This document shows, in pieces, positions 1 to 5,330 of a DNA stretch of 5,330 nucleotides. The stretch spans positions 17,726-23,055 of the forward strand of contig JAAVAA010000051.1 in the NCBI GenBank assembly GCA_014804285.1, read 5' to 3'. The DNA is from Lachnospiraceae bacterium (GTDB lineage Bacteria > Bacillota > Clostridia > Lachnospirales > Lachnospiraceae). The notes under the pieces were generated by a model. The model made no database searches. It was not told the origin of the DNA and saw nothing but the letters and a program-made list of their open reading frames with translations. Position 1 is the stretch's first letter, and every line of letters starts with the position of its first letter. The position numbers and the translations under genes were made by a program.

Positions 1-1119
1 ATCGTTGCTTTGCTCCTACTTAATCTATTAGTCAGCGCTGTAATTAAAAAATTACATATGGTAGACGGCAAAATTTATGAACTGGTACATAATGAAGGTG
101 ATTTAACACAGACTTTAGATGTTCATACCGGCGATGAAATGGAAATGATTGCGGAAAATGTCAATGATCTGCTTGGTCACATACGTGAAATCATGTTAAA
201 TATCTCCGCAAACGCAGAGCAACTAAGAGAATCCTCCCGCACAGTATCCAGTAAACTGGCAAACGCTGAAATAGGAATTACTGATGTATCTTCCGTAATG
301 GAAGAAATGAGTGCCGGCATCGAACAATCCAGCGCCTCCCTGGAGCAGGTTAATGAATCTACTAAGCATATTTTTGTATCAATAGAAGGGATTTATGAAC
401 AGGCTGAAAACGGACGAATTTCCTCCGATAACATTATGAATAATGCTTCTGAAGTGCACAGCCGGGCAATAGAAGCCAAACAGGAGGCCACAGCACAAGT
501 TGCCAGCATGGCCGCATCTGTTCAGGAAAAAGTTGAAAAATCCAAAGATGTTGAAAAAATCAAAGAGCTTACTAAAAACATTATCAGCATCACCAGTGCT
601 ACAAATCTTCTGGCGCTAAATGCCAGCATTGAAGCTGCCAGAGCCGGAGAAGCCGGCAAAGGCTTTGCGGTGGTTGCTGATGAAATTGGAAAATTAGCAT
701 CAAATTCCGCTGCTTCCGCAACGGAAATCCAAAACGTAACAGCCGAAGTAATTCAAACGGTTGACGAACTGGCAGCCGAAGCTGAAGAAATGATTGCATT
801 CATGAACAAAACTGCAATACAGGGTTACGAAAAGCTTCTGGAAACCAGTGAAAGTTATCAAAATAATGTCGGAGACATGCATAAGATGATGCAGCACTTT
901 GCATCAGAGAGTGAACAGTTAAAGCGCAATATGAACGGAATCAAGGAATCTTTAGATGATGTCAAAACAGCAGTTGGTGAATGTGCAATAGGTATCACGA
1001 ATGTCACCGAAACGGCTGTGGATCTTACAGAAAATGTCAGCGATATCGAAAAAGAAGCAAACCTTAATCTGGAAATTGTTGACCAATTAAATGCTGAGGT
1101 TGGTAAATTCAAGCTATAA
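1..1119 (+). CDS. Methyl-accepting chemotaxis protein, C-terminal part (5' end outside window)
   Basis: This is the cytoplasmic part of a membrane chemoreceptor that relays ligand signals to CheA/CheW. The frame is open from base 1, so the gene starts upstream; an internal TTG at base 10 is not a credible start. There are 372 visible residues. Residues 1 to ~14 are hydrophobic (IVALLLNLLVSAV) and look like the end of the second transmembrane helix. A HAMP domain follows to ~65, with the typical GDLTQTLDV and DEMEMIAENVNDLL segments. Coiled-coil helices lead to the highly conserved hairpin tip (TNLLALNASIEAARAGEAG, tip Glu 217), then GFAVVADEIGKLA and the return helix, ending in GKFKL. There are about 155 residues on each side of the tip, which fits the 44-heptad receptor class common in Firmicutes; this is my count, not an alignment. 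No CheR-tethering pentapeptide is seen at the C terminus. The ligand cannot be inferred because the sensor domain is missing from the window. Confidence 0.95.
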   Translation: MVALLLLNLLVSAVIKKLHMVDGKIYELVHNEGDLTQTLDVHTGDEMEMIAENVNDLLGHIREIMLNISANAEQLRESSRTVSSKLANAEIGITDVSSVMEEMSAGIEQSSASLEQVNESTKHIFVSIEGIYEQAENGRISSDNIMNNASEVHSRAIEAKQEATAQVASMAASVQEKVEKSKDVEKIKELTKNIISITSATNLLALNASIEAARAGEAGKGFAVVADEIGKLASNSAASATEIQNVTAEVIQTVDELAAEAEEMIAFMNKTAIQGYEKLLETSESYQNNVGDMHKMMQHFASESEQLKRNMNGIKESLDDVKTAVGECAIGITNVTETAVDLTENVSDIEKEANLNLEIVDQLNAEVGKFKL

Positions 1120-1143
1120 ACCCATATCATGAAGAAAGATCTT

Positions 1144-1172
1144 AAAAGCACCGCCGGTAGGCGGTGCTTTTT
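1144..1172. terminator. Intrinsic terminator shared by two convergent genes
   Basis: A perfect 12-bp inverted repeat (AAAAGCACCGCC / GGCGGTGCTTTT) encloses a GGTA loop. On the + strand it ends in five T's, 25 bases after the chemoreceptor stop. On the - strand it follows the lipoprotein stop by one base and ends in four T's. The position between two convergent stop codons and the U-tract on both strands suggest a bidirectional Rho-independent terminator, stronger in the + direction. Confidence 0.93.
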
Positions 1173-1173
1173 A

Positions 1174-1544
1174 TCAATGCCCATGTCTCCCCATAAACTC
1201 CACTACAAGTCCTGTCAGGCAGGTATCCTCATATTTAGTTCCCGGGTATACATCCTCGATTACAAACCGGAAATGAATAACTACCCCATCCGCCGCTTTG
1301 ATTGCATCAAAAGGCAGGGTAAAATATTGCGGATATATGGTATCTTCCAGTTCCAGATAGGCATAGGGTTTATCCTCCACATACATCAGGAGCCTTTTTA
1401 CCCGTCCGTTTTCTTCCCAAGTCTTTTGATTTTTGGCATAACCGTTTACAACGCAGACTTCTGTATAGCGCATATAACCATCACAAATATCCGGATCTGT
1501 CTGCCCTTCTCCAAAACCAACATATCCTTCCGCATAATCCTCCT
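1174..1544 (-). repeat. Glycan-binding tail repeat, copy A (3' end of the lipoprotein gene)
   Basis: These 371 bases can be aligned without a gap to 4831-5201, in the same orientation and offset by 3657 bases. By eye I count about 55 mismatches over the first ~318 bases (about 83% identity); the remaining bases at the upstream (right) end match less well. Similarity stops just beyond the shared ATAATCCTCCT at 1534-1544. This copy encodes lipoprotein residues ~792-914. Confidence 0.88.
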
Positions 1545-3918
1545 TTGACTCTCGATAGCTGCAGCAACTGTTAATACTGATACTTTCCCCGATGCCGTTT
1601 CCTTCTACACCCTCCGCCCATGCATAATCCCGTCCATAGCTACTATGCAAATGCTTCGGCGCATATCGTCCATCTACGGAAGCAAGCTCCGAAGATGCTG
1701 TTATCCCTTCTGCCCATGGTCCTTCCGCCATCGCGCAAAATTCTCCACAGGGCAGATGCCACTCCGGGAAACCATAATCCGGTGCATCATCAGCATACTC
1801 AAGCGAGCAAAAGTTATCCTCATCATCTGACCACGCATTTTCACCATAGAAAAAGTTTCTTACATCCGGTGTAAGAATAAGAGGTGTTTCCGGATACTCC
1901 ACAATCGGTGTTCCACTGTAATAAGCCGGGATTTCAGCGGCGTAAAAATTATTTTCCAAAGCATATGTTTTTAAAACGGAGTTTCTCTCCTCTGTCCCTG
2001 GTATAAAACAGAAGTATCGTTTGGGAGCACAGCCTTCAAAAACACCATTACCCAAATTACATTCCCGGTTACTTATGTAAACTCCCCACAATTCTGGATT
2101 TCCTGCAAAAGCTCCATCTCCAACAGTAAGTACTGCACACTCTCTTTCCTCTGATTCTGCTTTTTCCATAAAAGCCTTCACCAGTCCGCAATTTTCAAAG
2201 CATCTTTCTCCTATTGTAACAATATTTGGAGATATTTCTATTTTCCCGTATCCATAATCGCCTAACAAAACATTTGAAAAAGCATAGGCCGCAAGTTCTT
2301 TAACTTCCACCCCTTCCAGCGTTTCCGGAAAAGAAACTGCCCAATCATACACCATCAAATACTGTAGATTTTCCTTAAAGCTATCTTTATATTCTTCACG
2401 GAATCCTTTGATAACGGCATACTTTTCTCCCTGTTCATCTTCTCTGATTTCATAGTCAAAAAGCTTTTCCCCAGTAAGCGTCTCTCTGAATTCTTCTTCC
2501 CAATAAGACGCATTGTCATCAAGAAAATCCCGGTTGGTCATATTTTTATATGCTTTCAAAAAATCATAATATCCTACTTGCTTACTGGCAAGCCCGCCAT
2601 AATCACTTTTATAATCCCGGATAAAATATAGTCCCACACCCGGATTTTTCAACCGATAATATTTCTGACATTCCTCCGCCTCTTCTTTGCTCCAAAAATA
2701 CTGTACTCTTACAGCTTCCTCCGTTTCCAGATTCCACTTTTCATCAAAATATTTTTGGTAAAAGTTTGATCTCTTAGGTCCTCCGGAAGTGCTCCACTCG
2801 TAAATCAATTGCCCCTCATCTGTCAAAAATAGAAACTCCATTGGATCGATAATATCCATATAAACCAAATCAACATTTTTGCCATTCCAAGCAAAAATAA
2901 GGTCAACCGGCTTTTTATGCTCTGTCCGGTCGCCGCTCCCACCCTGACAGACCAGTTCCGGCATTCCATCTTTATTTACATCCGCCTGCCTCCATTCCTC
3001 ACCGCTCATTCCCCACATATATTTCAAACTTTCTATTAATCTGACATCTGACCAGTCCCCCTGCATGATTCGCTCAAAAGCTTCACGGCATTTTTCAAAC
3101 TCTGAAACATCCGTCTGTGGGTCATAATTTCTGGGAATGCAGGGACTTATTGTTTCCTTTCCTTTCTGATCATCCCACTCATAATCTACATAAAACCTCT
3201 TTCCAAGACGTTCTTCAAATCCCCACACATACCCCTTCAATACACTGCCCTTATGTGTCCTATATGCATTTTCTGAAATCTTCCATGCTTCCCCGTCTTC
3301 AAATTCAAAATGCAGGTCTGACACATATGGTTCTACATTCCTATTAATCAATTCCTCATTTTCGGAAAGCATATGAAAATCTATGACCATCTGCTCCGCC
3401 AAACCACAGTCAATCAAATTCTCCGGTTCCAACCTCCCATCCGCGTTATGTAATTCCAGCTTTTGAAGAGCTTCAAACTTTTCTGTTTCACGAAGTATAT
3501 AAATTGTTCCAGTCTCTTCATCCAACTGAAATTCTCTGACAGGATAGATCTGCCGCCAGGCAAAAGGCGCTCTGATATACAACAGATATTGTCCATCCAA
3601 AAAATCCTGATTATCATAATTTCCGATTATATATTTAAAATAAACTTTGACATTGTTCCGGTCATATTCACATTGACAATCCTTCAGATAAAATGTCGTA
3701 CTCACATCCTGATACTTAAAAGCAAAACAATCATTTTCTTCATCAGAAAGCTCATCATCAGAAGGAGTTTTTTCACTATCGCGAGGCTGTTCTTTCACTT
3801 CTCTACTTATCTCTGACAGCTCTGGTGCCTCTTGCCCATCTATGGTCTCCCCACCGCACCCTGCCGACAGGCACAGAATAATTATCATAATTAAAATTAT
3901 GACACTTTTTCTTTTCAT
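1174..3918 (-). CDS. Large multidomain surface lipoprotein with BspA-like LRRs and NADase-type glycan-binding tail
   Basis: A 914-residue predicted exported lipoprotein, likely anchored to the outer face of the membrane. The ATG at 3918 is preceded by a strong AAAGGAGAGG ribosome site. Residues 1-21 form a lipoprotein signal: MKRK, a hydrophobic core, then LSAGC with lipidated Cys21. Residues 22-62 are an acidic, Ser/Pro-containing linker. Residues ~63-300 are not recognised. A DVNKDGMPEL motif (Asp313, Asn315, Asp317, Glu321) resembles the FG-GAP/VCBS-type calcium-loop motif found in clostridial lipoproteins. Residues ~535-663 hold four BspA-type (LRR_5) units with anchors at F547, F574, F604 and F627, closing with the typical VLKTYALENNFYA segment. 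Residues ~735-914 match the discoidin-like NADase-type glycan-binding domain: WAEGVEGNGIGESI, VVNGYAKNQ, NGRVKRL and EDVYPGTKYEDTC. I infer adhesion or carbohydrate recognition; I see no catalytic motif. It is rich in Cys for an exported protein. The last 122 residues are duplicated at 4831-5201. Confidence 0.9.
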   Translation of the reverse strand: MKRKSVIILIMIIILCLSAGCGGETIDGQEAPELSEISREVKEQPRDSEKTPSDDELSDEENDCFAFKYQDVSTTFYLKDCQCEYDRNNVKVYFKYIIGNYDNQDFLDGQYLLYIRAPFAWRQIYPVREFQLDEETGTIYILRETEKFEALQKLELHNADGRLEPENLIDCGLAEQMVIDFHMLSENEELINRNVEPYVSDLHFEFEDGEAWKISENAYRTHKGSVLKGYVWGFEERLGKRFYVDYEWDDQKGKETISPCIPRNYDPQTDVSEFEKCREAFERIMQGDWSDVRLIESLKYMWGMSGEEWRQADVNKDGMPELVCQGGSGDRTEHKKPVDLIFAWNGKNVDLVYMDIIDPMEFLFLTDEGQLIYEWSTSGGPKRSNFYQKYFDEKWNLETEEAVRVQYFWSKEEAEECQKYYRLKNPGVGLYFIRDYKSDYGGLASKQVGYYDFLKAYKNMTNRDFLDDNASYWEEEFRETLTGEKLFDYEIREDEQGEKYAVIKGFREEYKDSFKENLQYLMVYDWAVSFPETLEGVEVKELAAYAFSNVLLGDYGYGKIEISPNIVTIGERCFENCGLVKAFMEKAESEERECAVLTVGDGAFAGNPELWGVYISNRECNLGNGVFEGCAPKRYFCFIPGTEERNSVLKTYALENNFYAAEIPAYYSGTPIVEYPETPLILTPDVRNFFYGENAWSDDEDNFCSLEYADDAPDYGFPEWHLPCGEFCAMAEGPWAEGITASSELASVDGRYAPKHLHSSYGRDYAWAEGVEGNGIGESISINSCCSYRESKEDYAEGYVGFGEGQTDPDICDGYMRYTEVCVVNGYAKNQKTWEENGRVKRLLMYVEDKPYAYLELEDTIYPQYFTLPFDAIKAADGVVIHFRFVIEDVYPGTKYEDTCLTGLVVEFMGRHGH

Positions 3919-3923
3919 GAATT

Positions 3924-3933
3924 CCTCTCCTTT
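3924..3933 (-). promoter_or_regulatory. Ribosome binding site of the lipoprotein gene
   Basis: On the - strand, AAAGGAGAGG lies just upstream of the ATG at 3918, with the GGAG core about 8 bases from it. It is strong and well spaced, and it fixes the start that gives a complete lipoprotein signal peptide. Confidence 0.85.
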
Positions 3934-3960
3934 GGCTTTGCAATACTCCTCTTTGACTGC

Positions 3961-3969
3961 ATTATATCA
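3961..3969 (-). promoter_or_regulatory. Extended -10 promoter of the lipoprotein gene
   Basis: On the - strand this reads TGATATAAT, a perfect TATAAT hexamer with the TGn extension. No good -35 hexamer lies 16-18 bases upstream; those positions are occupied by the TGATGCA direct repeat. The expected transcription start is near 3954, giving a 5' leader of about 35 bases. The match to the SigA extended -10 consensus is direct; activity is inferred. Confidence 0.7.
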
Positions 3970-3975
3970 GAGGAA

Positions 3976-3993
3976 TGCATCAAAGTTGCATCA
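3976..3993 (-). promoter_or_regulatory. Heptamer direct repeat in the -35 region, possible activator site
   Basis: On the - strand, TGATGCA-ACTT-TGATGCA: two identical 7-base units with an 11-base period, ending 9 bases upstream of the TATAAT. Direct repeats with one helical turn of spacing in place of a -35 are typical of binding sites for OmpR/PhoP-type response regulators. The repeat is seen directly; its function is inferred, and no regulator is encoded in the window. Confidence 0.4.
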
Positions 3994-4010
3994 TAATGGC
4001 ATGAAAATTA

Positions 4011-4029
4011 CAAAAAAATTATTTTTTTG
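4011..4029. repeat. A-tract/T-tract palindrome in the divergent intergenic region
   Basis: CAAAAAAA-TTA-TTTTTTTG is a perfect 8-bp inverted repeat with a 3-base centre. It lies midway between the lipoprotein and antitoxin starts, which are divergent. It may be a bent A-tract or UP-like element serving either promoter. It is too AT-rich for a good terminator, and no transcript is expected to end here. Confidence 0.35.
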
Positions 4030-4061
4030 AATGATTTATGTTATTTTACATATCATTTCTA

Positions 4062-4090
4062 TTGTGGATATTTTTACTGATAATTATATG
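4062..4090 (+). promoter_or_regulatory. Possible promoter of the toxin-antitoxin operon
   Basis: TTGTGG (4062-4067) and TATATG (4085-4090) are 17 bases apart, each a 4-of-6 match to the SigA consensus. An overlapping GATAAT (4079-4084) is a better -10 hexamer but lacks a -35 at the right distance. Either choice puts the start within about 40 bases of the antitoxin ATG. The exact element is uncertain. Confidence 0.35.
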
Positions 4091-4093
4091 TCC

Positions 4094-4105
4094 ATCGAAC
4101 ACGAT
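4094..4105. promoter_or_regulatory. Short palindrome, possible antitoxin operator
   Basis: ATCG-AACA-CGAT is a perfect 4-bp-arm inverted repeat lying over or just after the predicted transcription start and upstream of the antitoxin ribosome site. Phd/YefM antitoxins repress their own operons by binding palindromes near the promoter, so this is a plausible site. The arms are short and a chance match is possible. Confidence 0.28.
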
Positions 4106-4124
4106 TTACTTGAGAGGTGATTAA

Positions 4125-4400
4125 ATGAACTTTTATTCTATACGAGATCTAAGAACCAAATCCAAAAACATATGGGCAAGCCTTAAGGAAAACGGCCAGG
4201 CAATCATCACTAATAACGGCAAGCCTGCCGCTCTTATGCTCGACATTTCAGAAGACAATTTTGAAGTTACACTTCAGGCTATCCGGCAGGCAAAGGCTAT
4301 GATTGCTTTCAACAATATGCACAGCCGTGCTGCTGTAAAAGGATTTTTAAGCAATAAAGAAATTGAAACAGAAATTGAAATTGCACGGAAAGGGAACTGA
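4125..4400 (+). CDS. Phd/YefM-family antitoxin
   Basis: A 91-residue antitoxin, the first gene of a two-gene toxin-antitoxin operon. In this family the N-terminal part binds operator DNA and the C-terminal helix wraps and blocks the toxin. The N terminus matches Phd antitoxins: YSIRDLRTKSKNIW, then the AIITNNGKPAALML strand (residues ~27-39). The middle (44-70) is predicted helical, and LSNKEIETEIEIARKGN (75-91) resembles the usual C-terminal toxin-binding helix. The ATG at 4125 follows a GAGAGGTGA ribosome site 4 bases upstream; the AGG core is about 7 bases from the start, and no other start is better. The toxin ATG is 4 bases past the stop, so the two are almost certainly co-transcribed. 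Self-repression by the antitoxin or the complex is expected from the family. The family assignment is firm; the precise subfamily is not. Confidence 0.88.
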   Translation: MNFYSIRDLRTKSKNIWASLKENGQAIITNNGKPAALMLDISEDNFEVTLQAIRQAKAMIAFNNMHSRAAVKGFLSNKEIETEIEIARKGN

Positions 4401-4404
4401 CTAT

Positions 4405-4809
4405 ATGAATATCGTTTTAGATAATAACGTCCTAATTTCTGCCTTGTGGTCAGCCAATAGTAAAGCTACTGTCATTGTGAATGCCGTTCTTTCCCGTAAC
4501 TTTTCCGTTTGCTATGACTATCGCATTTTGAACGAATATTATCATATCCTCAGACAACCAAAGTTTACTTTTACAGAATGGGAAATTCAAAGCCTTCTCA
4601 ACTTCATAACAGCAAACGGTATTTCTGTTGTTGCTGACCCCCTACCGGATATTTCTTTCACAGATGGAAGCGGAAAAAATTTTTGTAAAAAATTCTATGA
4701 AGTTGCAAAGTTTTGCAATGCGGCACTCATCACTGAAAGTAAAAAAATTTTTCCGCAAGATAGCTGTGTCATTACTGTCAATGATTTCCACAAAAAATAT
4801 TTTGACTAG
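4405..4809 (+). CDS. PIN-domain toxin (PIN-family toxin component), active site possibly degenerate
   Basis: A 134-residue PIN-domain protein, the likely RNase toxin partner of the antitoxin just upstream. The ATG at 4405 has AAAGGGA 9 bases before it; a longer frame from 4363 overlaps the antitoxin and has no reason to be used. PIN landmarks: MNIVLDNNVLISALW (Asp6), YDYRILNEYYHILRQPKF (Glu44), EWEIQSLL, and FYEVAKFCNAALIT near the C terminus. Close clostridial homologues, as I recall them, have a DExDRKFYEVA motif and then TGNxKH. Here the segment from Asp87 reads DGSGKNFCKKFYEVA: about four extra residues, with Cys94 where the metal-binding Asp is expected. The later motif is ITESKKIFP, with Glu-Ser for Gly-Asn. 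The toxin may thus be weakened or inactive, though Asp82 or Asp87 could substitute. The stop is 21 bases from the convergent orphan tail, and no terminator hairpin lies between. Confidence 0.85.
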   Translation: MNIVLDNNVLISALWSANSKATVIVNAVLSRNFSVCYDYRILNEYYHILRQPKFTFTEWEIQSLLNFITANGISVVADPLPDISFTDGSGKNFCKKFYEVAKFCNAALITESKKIFPQDSCVITVNDFHKKYFD

Positions 4810-4830
4810 AGCTGCATTTTCCTGCTTTAT

Positions 4831-5201
4831 TTAATGCGAACGCCTTCCCATAGACTCCACTACAAGCCCTGTCAGACAGGTATCCTCATACTTTGTTCCC
4901 GGATATACATCTTCAATCACAAACCGAAAATGAATATCCACCCCATCCGCCGCCTTAATTGCATCCACCGGCAGTGTAAAATATTGCGGATATATGGTAT
5001 CTTCCAAATCAAGATAGGCAAACGGCTTATCCTCTACATACATCAGAAGCCGTTTCACCCGTCCGTTTTCTTCCCATACTGTCTGGTTCTTTGCATAGCC
5101 GTTGACAATACAAATTTCCGTGTAACGCATATAGCCGTCATAAATATCCGGAGTGCTGTCTGCATCCAAAAAAAGCACCTTTCCTTCCGGATAATCCTCC
5201 T
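4831..5201 (-). repeat. Glycan-binding tail repeat, copy B
   Basis: The 371-base partner of 1174-1544, same orientation, alignable without gaps. Similarity begins at the stop codon and ends near ATAATCCTCCT (5191-5201). Most differences fall on third positions of the - strand frame. Together the copies bracket the lipoprotein body and the toxin-antitoxin operon. Confidence 0.88.
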
Positions 5202-5229
5202 GCCAATAATGAATAACTTCTCGGAATCT
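4831..5229 (-). pseudogene. Orphan C-terminal glycan-binding tail, truncated paralogue of the lipoprotein
   Basis: An open frame of 132 codons plus stop (TAA at 4831), bounded upstream by an in-frame TGA at 5230-5232. From EDYPEG onward it matches the last ~122 residues of the large lipoprotein. Over the final 102 residues (DGYMRYTE to the stop) 91 are identical, including NGYAKNQ, NGRVKRLLMYVEDKP and the EDVYPGTKYEDTC stretch. The first half of the domain (the WAEG...GIGES part), the LRRs and the signal peptide are all absent. No convincing start exists: the GTG at 5178 has a purine run directly touching it, and the AGGAGG near 5200 belongs to the conserved coding sequence and leads to no start at a proper distance. 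I therefore call it a gene remnant, although the frame is undisturbed by stops or frameshifts. An alternative is a silent cassette kept by gene conversion with copy A. Confidence 0.75.
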
Positions 5230-5330
5230 TCACCCCTTATTTTATAAGGCTTTCCAACTCTATATTTCAAAAATCACCCACTTTTTTATCAAAACCTCTT
5301 GACAAACCTCTCAAAAAATGCGGCGCTACG
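5230..5330. other. Right-edge stretch without a supported gene
   Basis: Beyond the orphan tail I see no similarity to the lipoprotein gene and no recognisable gene. On the - strand two short frames are open at the window edge: one ends in SRGFDKKVGDF followed by a stop near 5267, the other ends near 5289. Either could be the last codons of a gene lying to the right, but neither is recognisable. A direct repeat AAACCTCT occurs at 5292-5299 and 5304-5311 (12-base period), with a TTGACA formed between the units. Confidence 0.3.

Noticed and set aside
1129..1548. Long open frame on the + strand opposite the lipoprotein tail, with a matching one at 4834-5247 opposite the orphan copy
   Set aside because: Both are antisense shadows. 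Their proteins are only about 58% identical, against 89% in the sense frame, so selection acts on the - strand. Neither has a convincing ribosome site, and the first spans the terminator stem.
3463..3816. 117-codon open frame on the + strand inside the lipoprotein gene
   Set aside because: It is antisense to a well-supported gene, its product is not recognisable, and it has no promoter or ribosome site of note.
3842..4030. 62-codon + strand frame crossing the lipoprotein start and promoter
   Set aside because: Low-complexity Ile/Lys/Leu product from AT-rich DNA, overlapping the signal peptide codons and promoter of the opposite gene.
4363..4404. Longer N terminus for the PIN toxin starting inside the antitoxin gene
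   Set aside because: The extra 14 residues do not match the PIN family, which starts at MNIVLD; the ATG at 4405 has its own well-spaced AAAGGGA.
5197..5202. AGGAGG on the - strand as a ribosome site for the orphan tail
   Set aside because: It encodes part of the conserved QEDY/KEDY segment present in both copies, and the nearest possible start (GTG at 5178) is too far away.
5055..5270. 71-codon - strand frame overlapping the orphan tail, considered as a frameshifted continuation of it
   Set aside because: Its residues upstream of the tail show no similarity to the lipoprotein, and tail similarity already extends past the T-run where a slip might be proposed.
5299..5304. Perfect TTGACA hexamer on the + strand as a -35
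   Set aside because: No -10-like sequence lies 15-19 bases downstream within the window, and the hexamer arises where two AAACCTCT repeats meet.

Overview
The window looks like a chromosomal segment of a low-GC, Gram-positive anaerobe, most likely Clostridia and probably of the Lachnospiraceae type. This rests on the AT-rich composition, the purine-rich ribosome binding sites, a lipobox-bearing surface protein with BspA-type leucine-rich repeats and a NADase-type glycan-binding tail, and a clostridial-style Phd/PIN gene pair. No taxonomic marker gene is present, so this is an inference.

Layout from left to right. Bases 1-1119 (+) hold the C-terminal part of a methyl-accepting chemotaxis protein: the end of a transmembrane helix, a HAMP domain and a complete signalling hairpin, with the sensor half lying off the left edge. 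A strong 12-bp-stem terminator (about 1144-1172) sits between this gene and a convergent gene, and probably serves both. Bases 1174-3918 (-) encode a 914-residue lipoprotein: signal peptide with lipobox, acidic linker, an unrecognised N-terminal region, a DxNxDGxxE motif, four BspA-like LRR units, and a C-terminal discoidin-like glycan-binding domain. Its promoter is an extended -10 element with no good -35; in the -35 position lies a heptamer direct repeat with an 11-bp period.

Divergent from it, bases 4125-4809 (+) carry a two-gene toxin-antitoxin module: a Phd/YefM-like antitoxin followed 4 bases later by a PIN-domain toxin. The toxin keeps the first two acidic active-site residues but is altered at the third and fourth. 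Convergent with the toxin, bases 4831-5229 (-) hold an orphan copy of the last ~122 residues of the lipoprotein, with no N-terminal part. Over the best-matching 102 residues the two copies are 89% identical. At the DNA level they can be aligned without gaps for 371 bp and are about 83% identical over the first ~318 bp.

The segment holding the lipoprotein body and the toxin-antitoxin pair is therefore bounded by same-orientation copies of one glycan-binding tail, 3657 bp apart. Recombination between the copies would remove the toxin-antitoxin module and exchange or delete the lipoprotein body. This arrangement is the most notable feature of the window. The last 100 bases (5230-5330) contain no gene that I can support.
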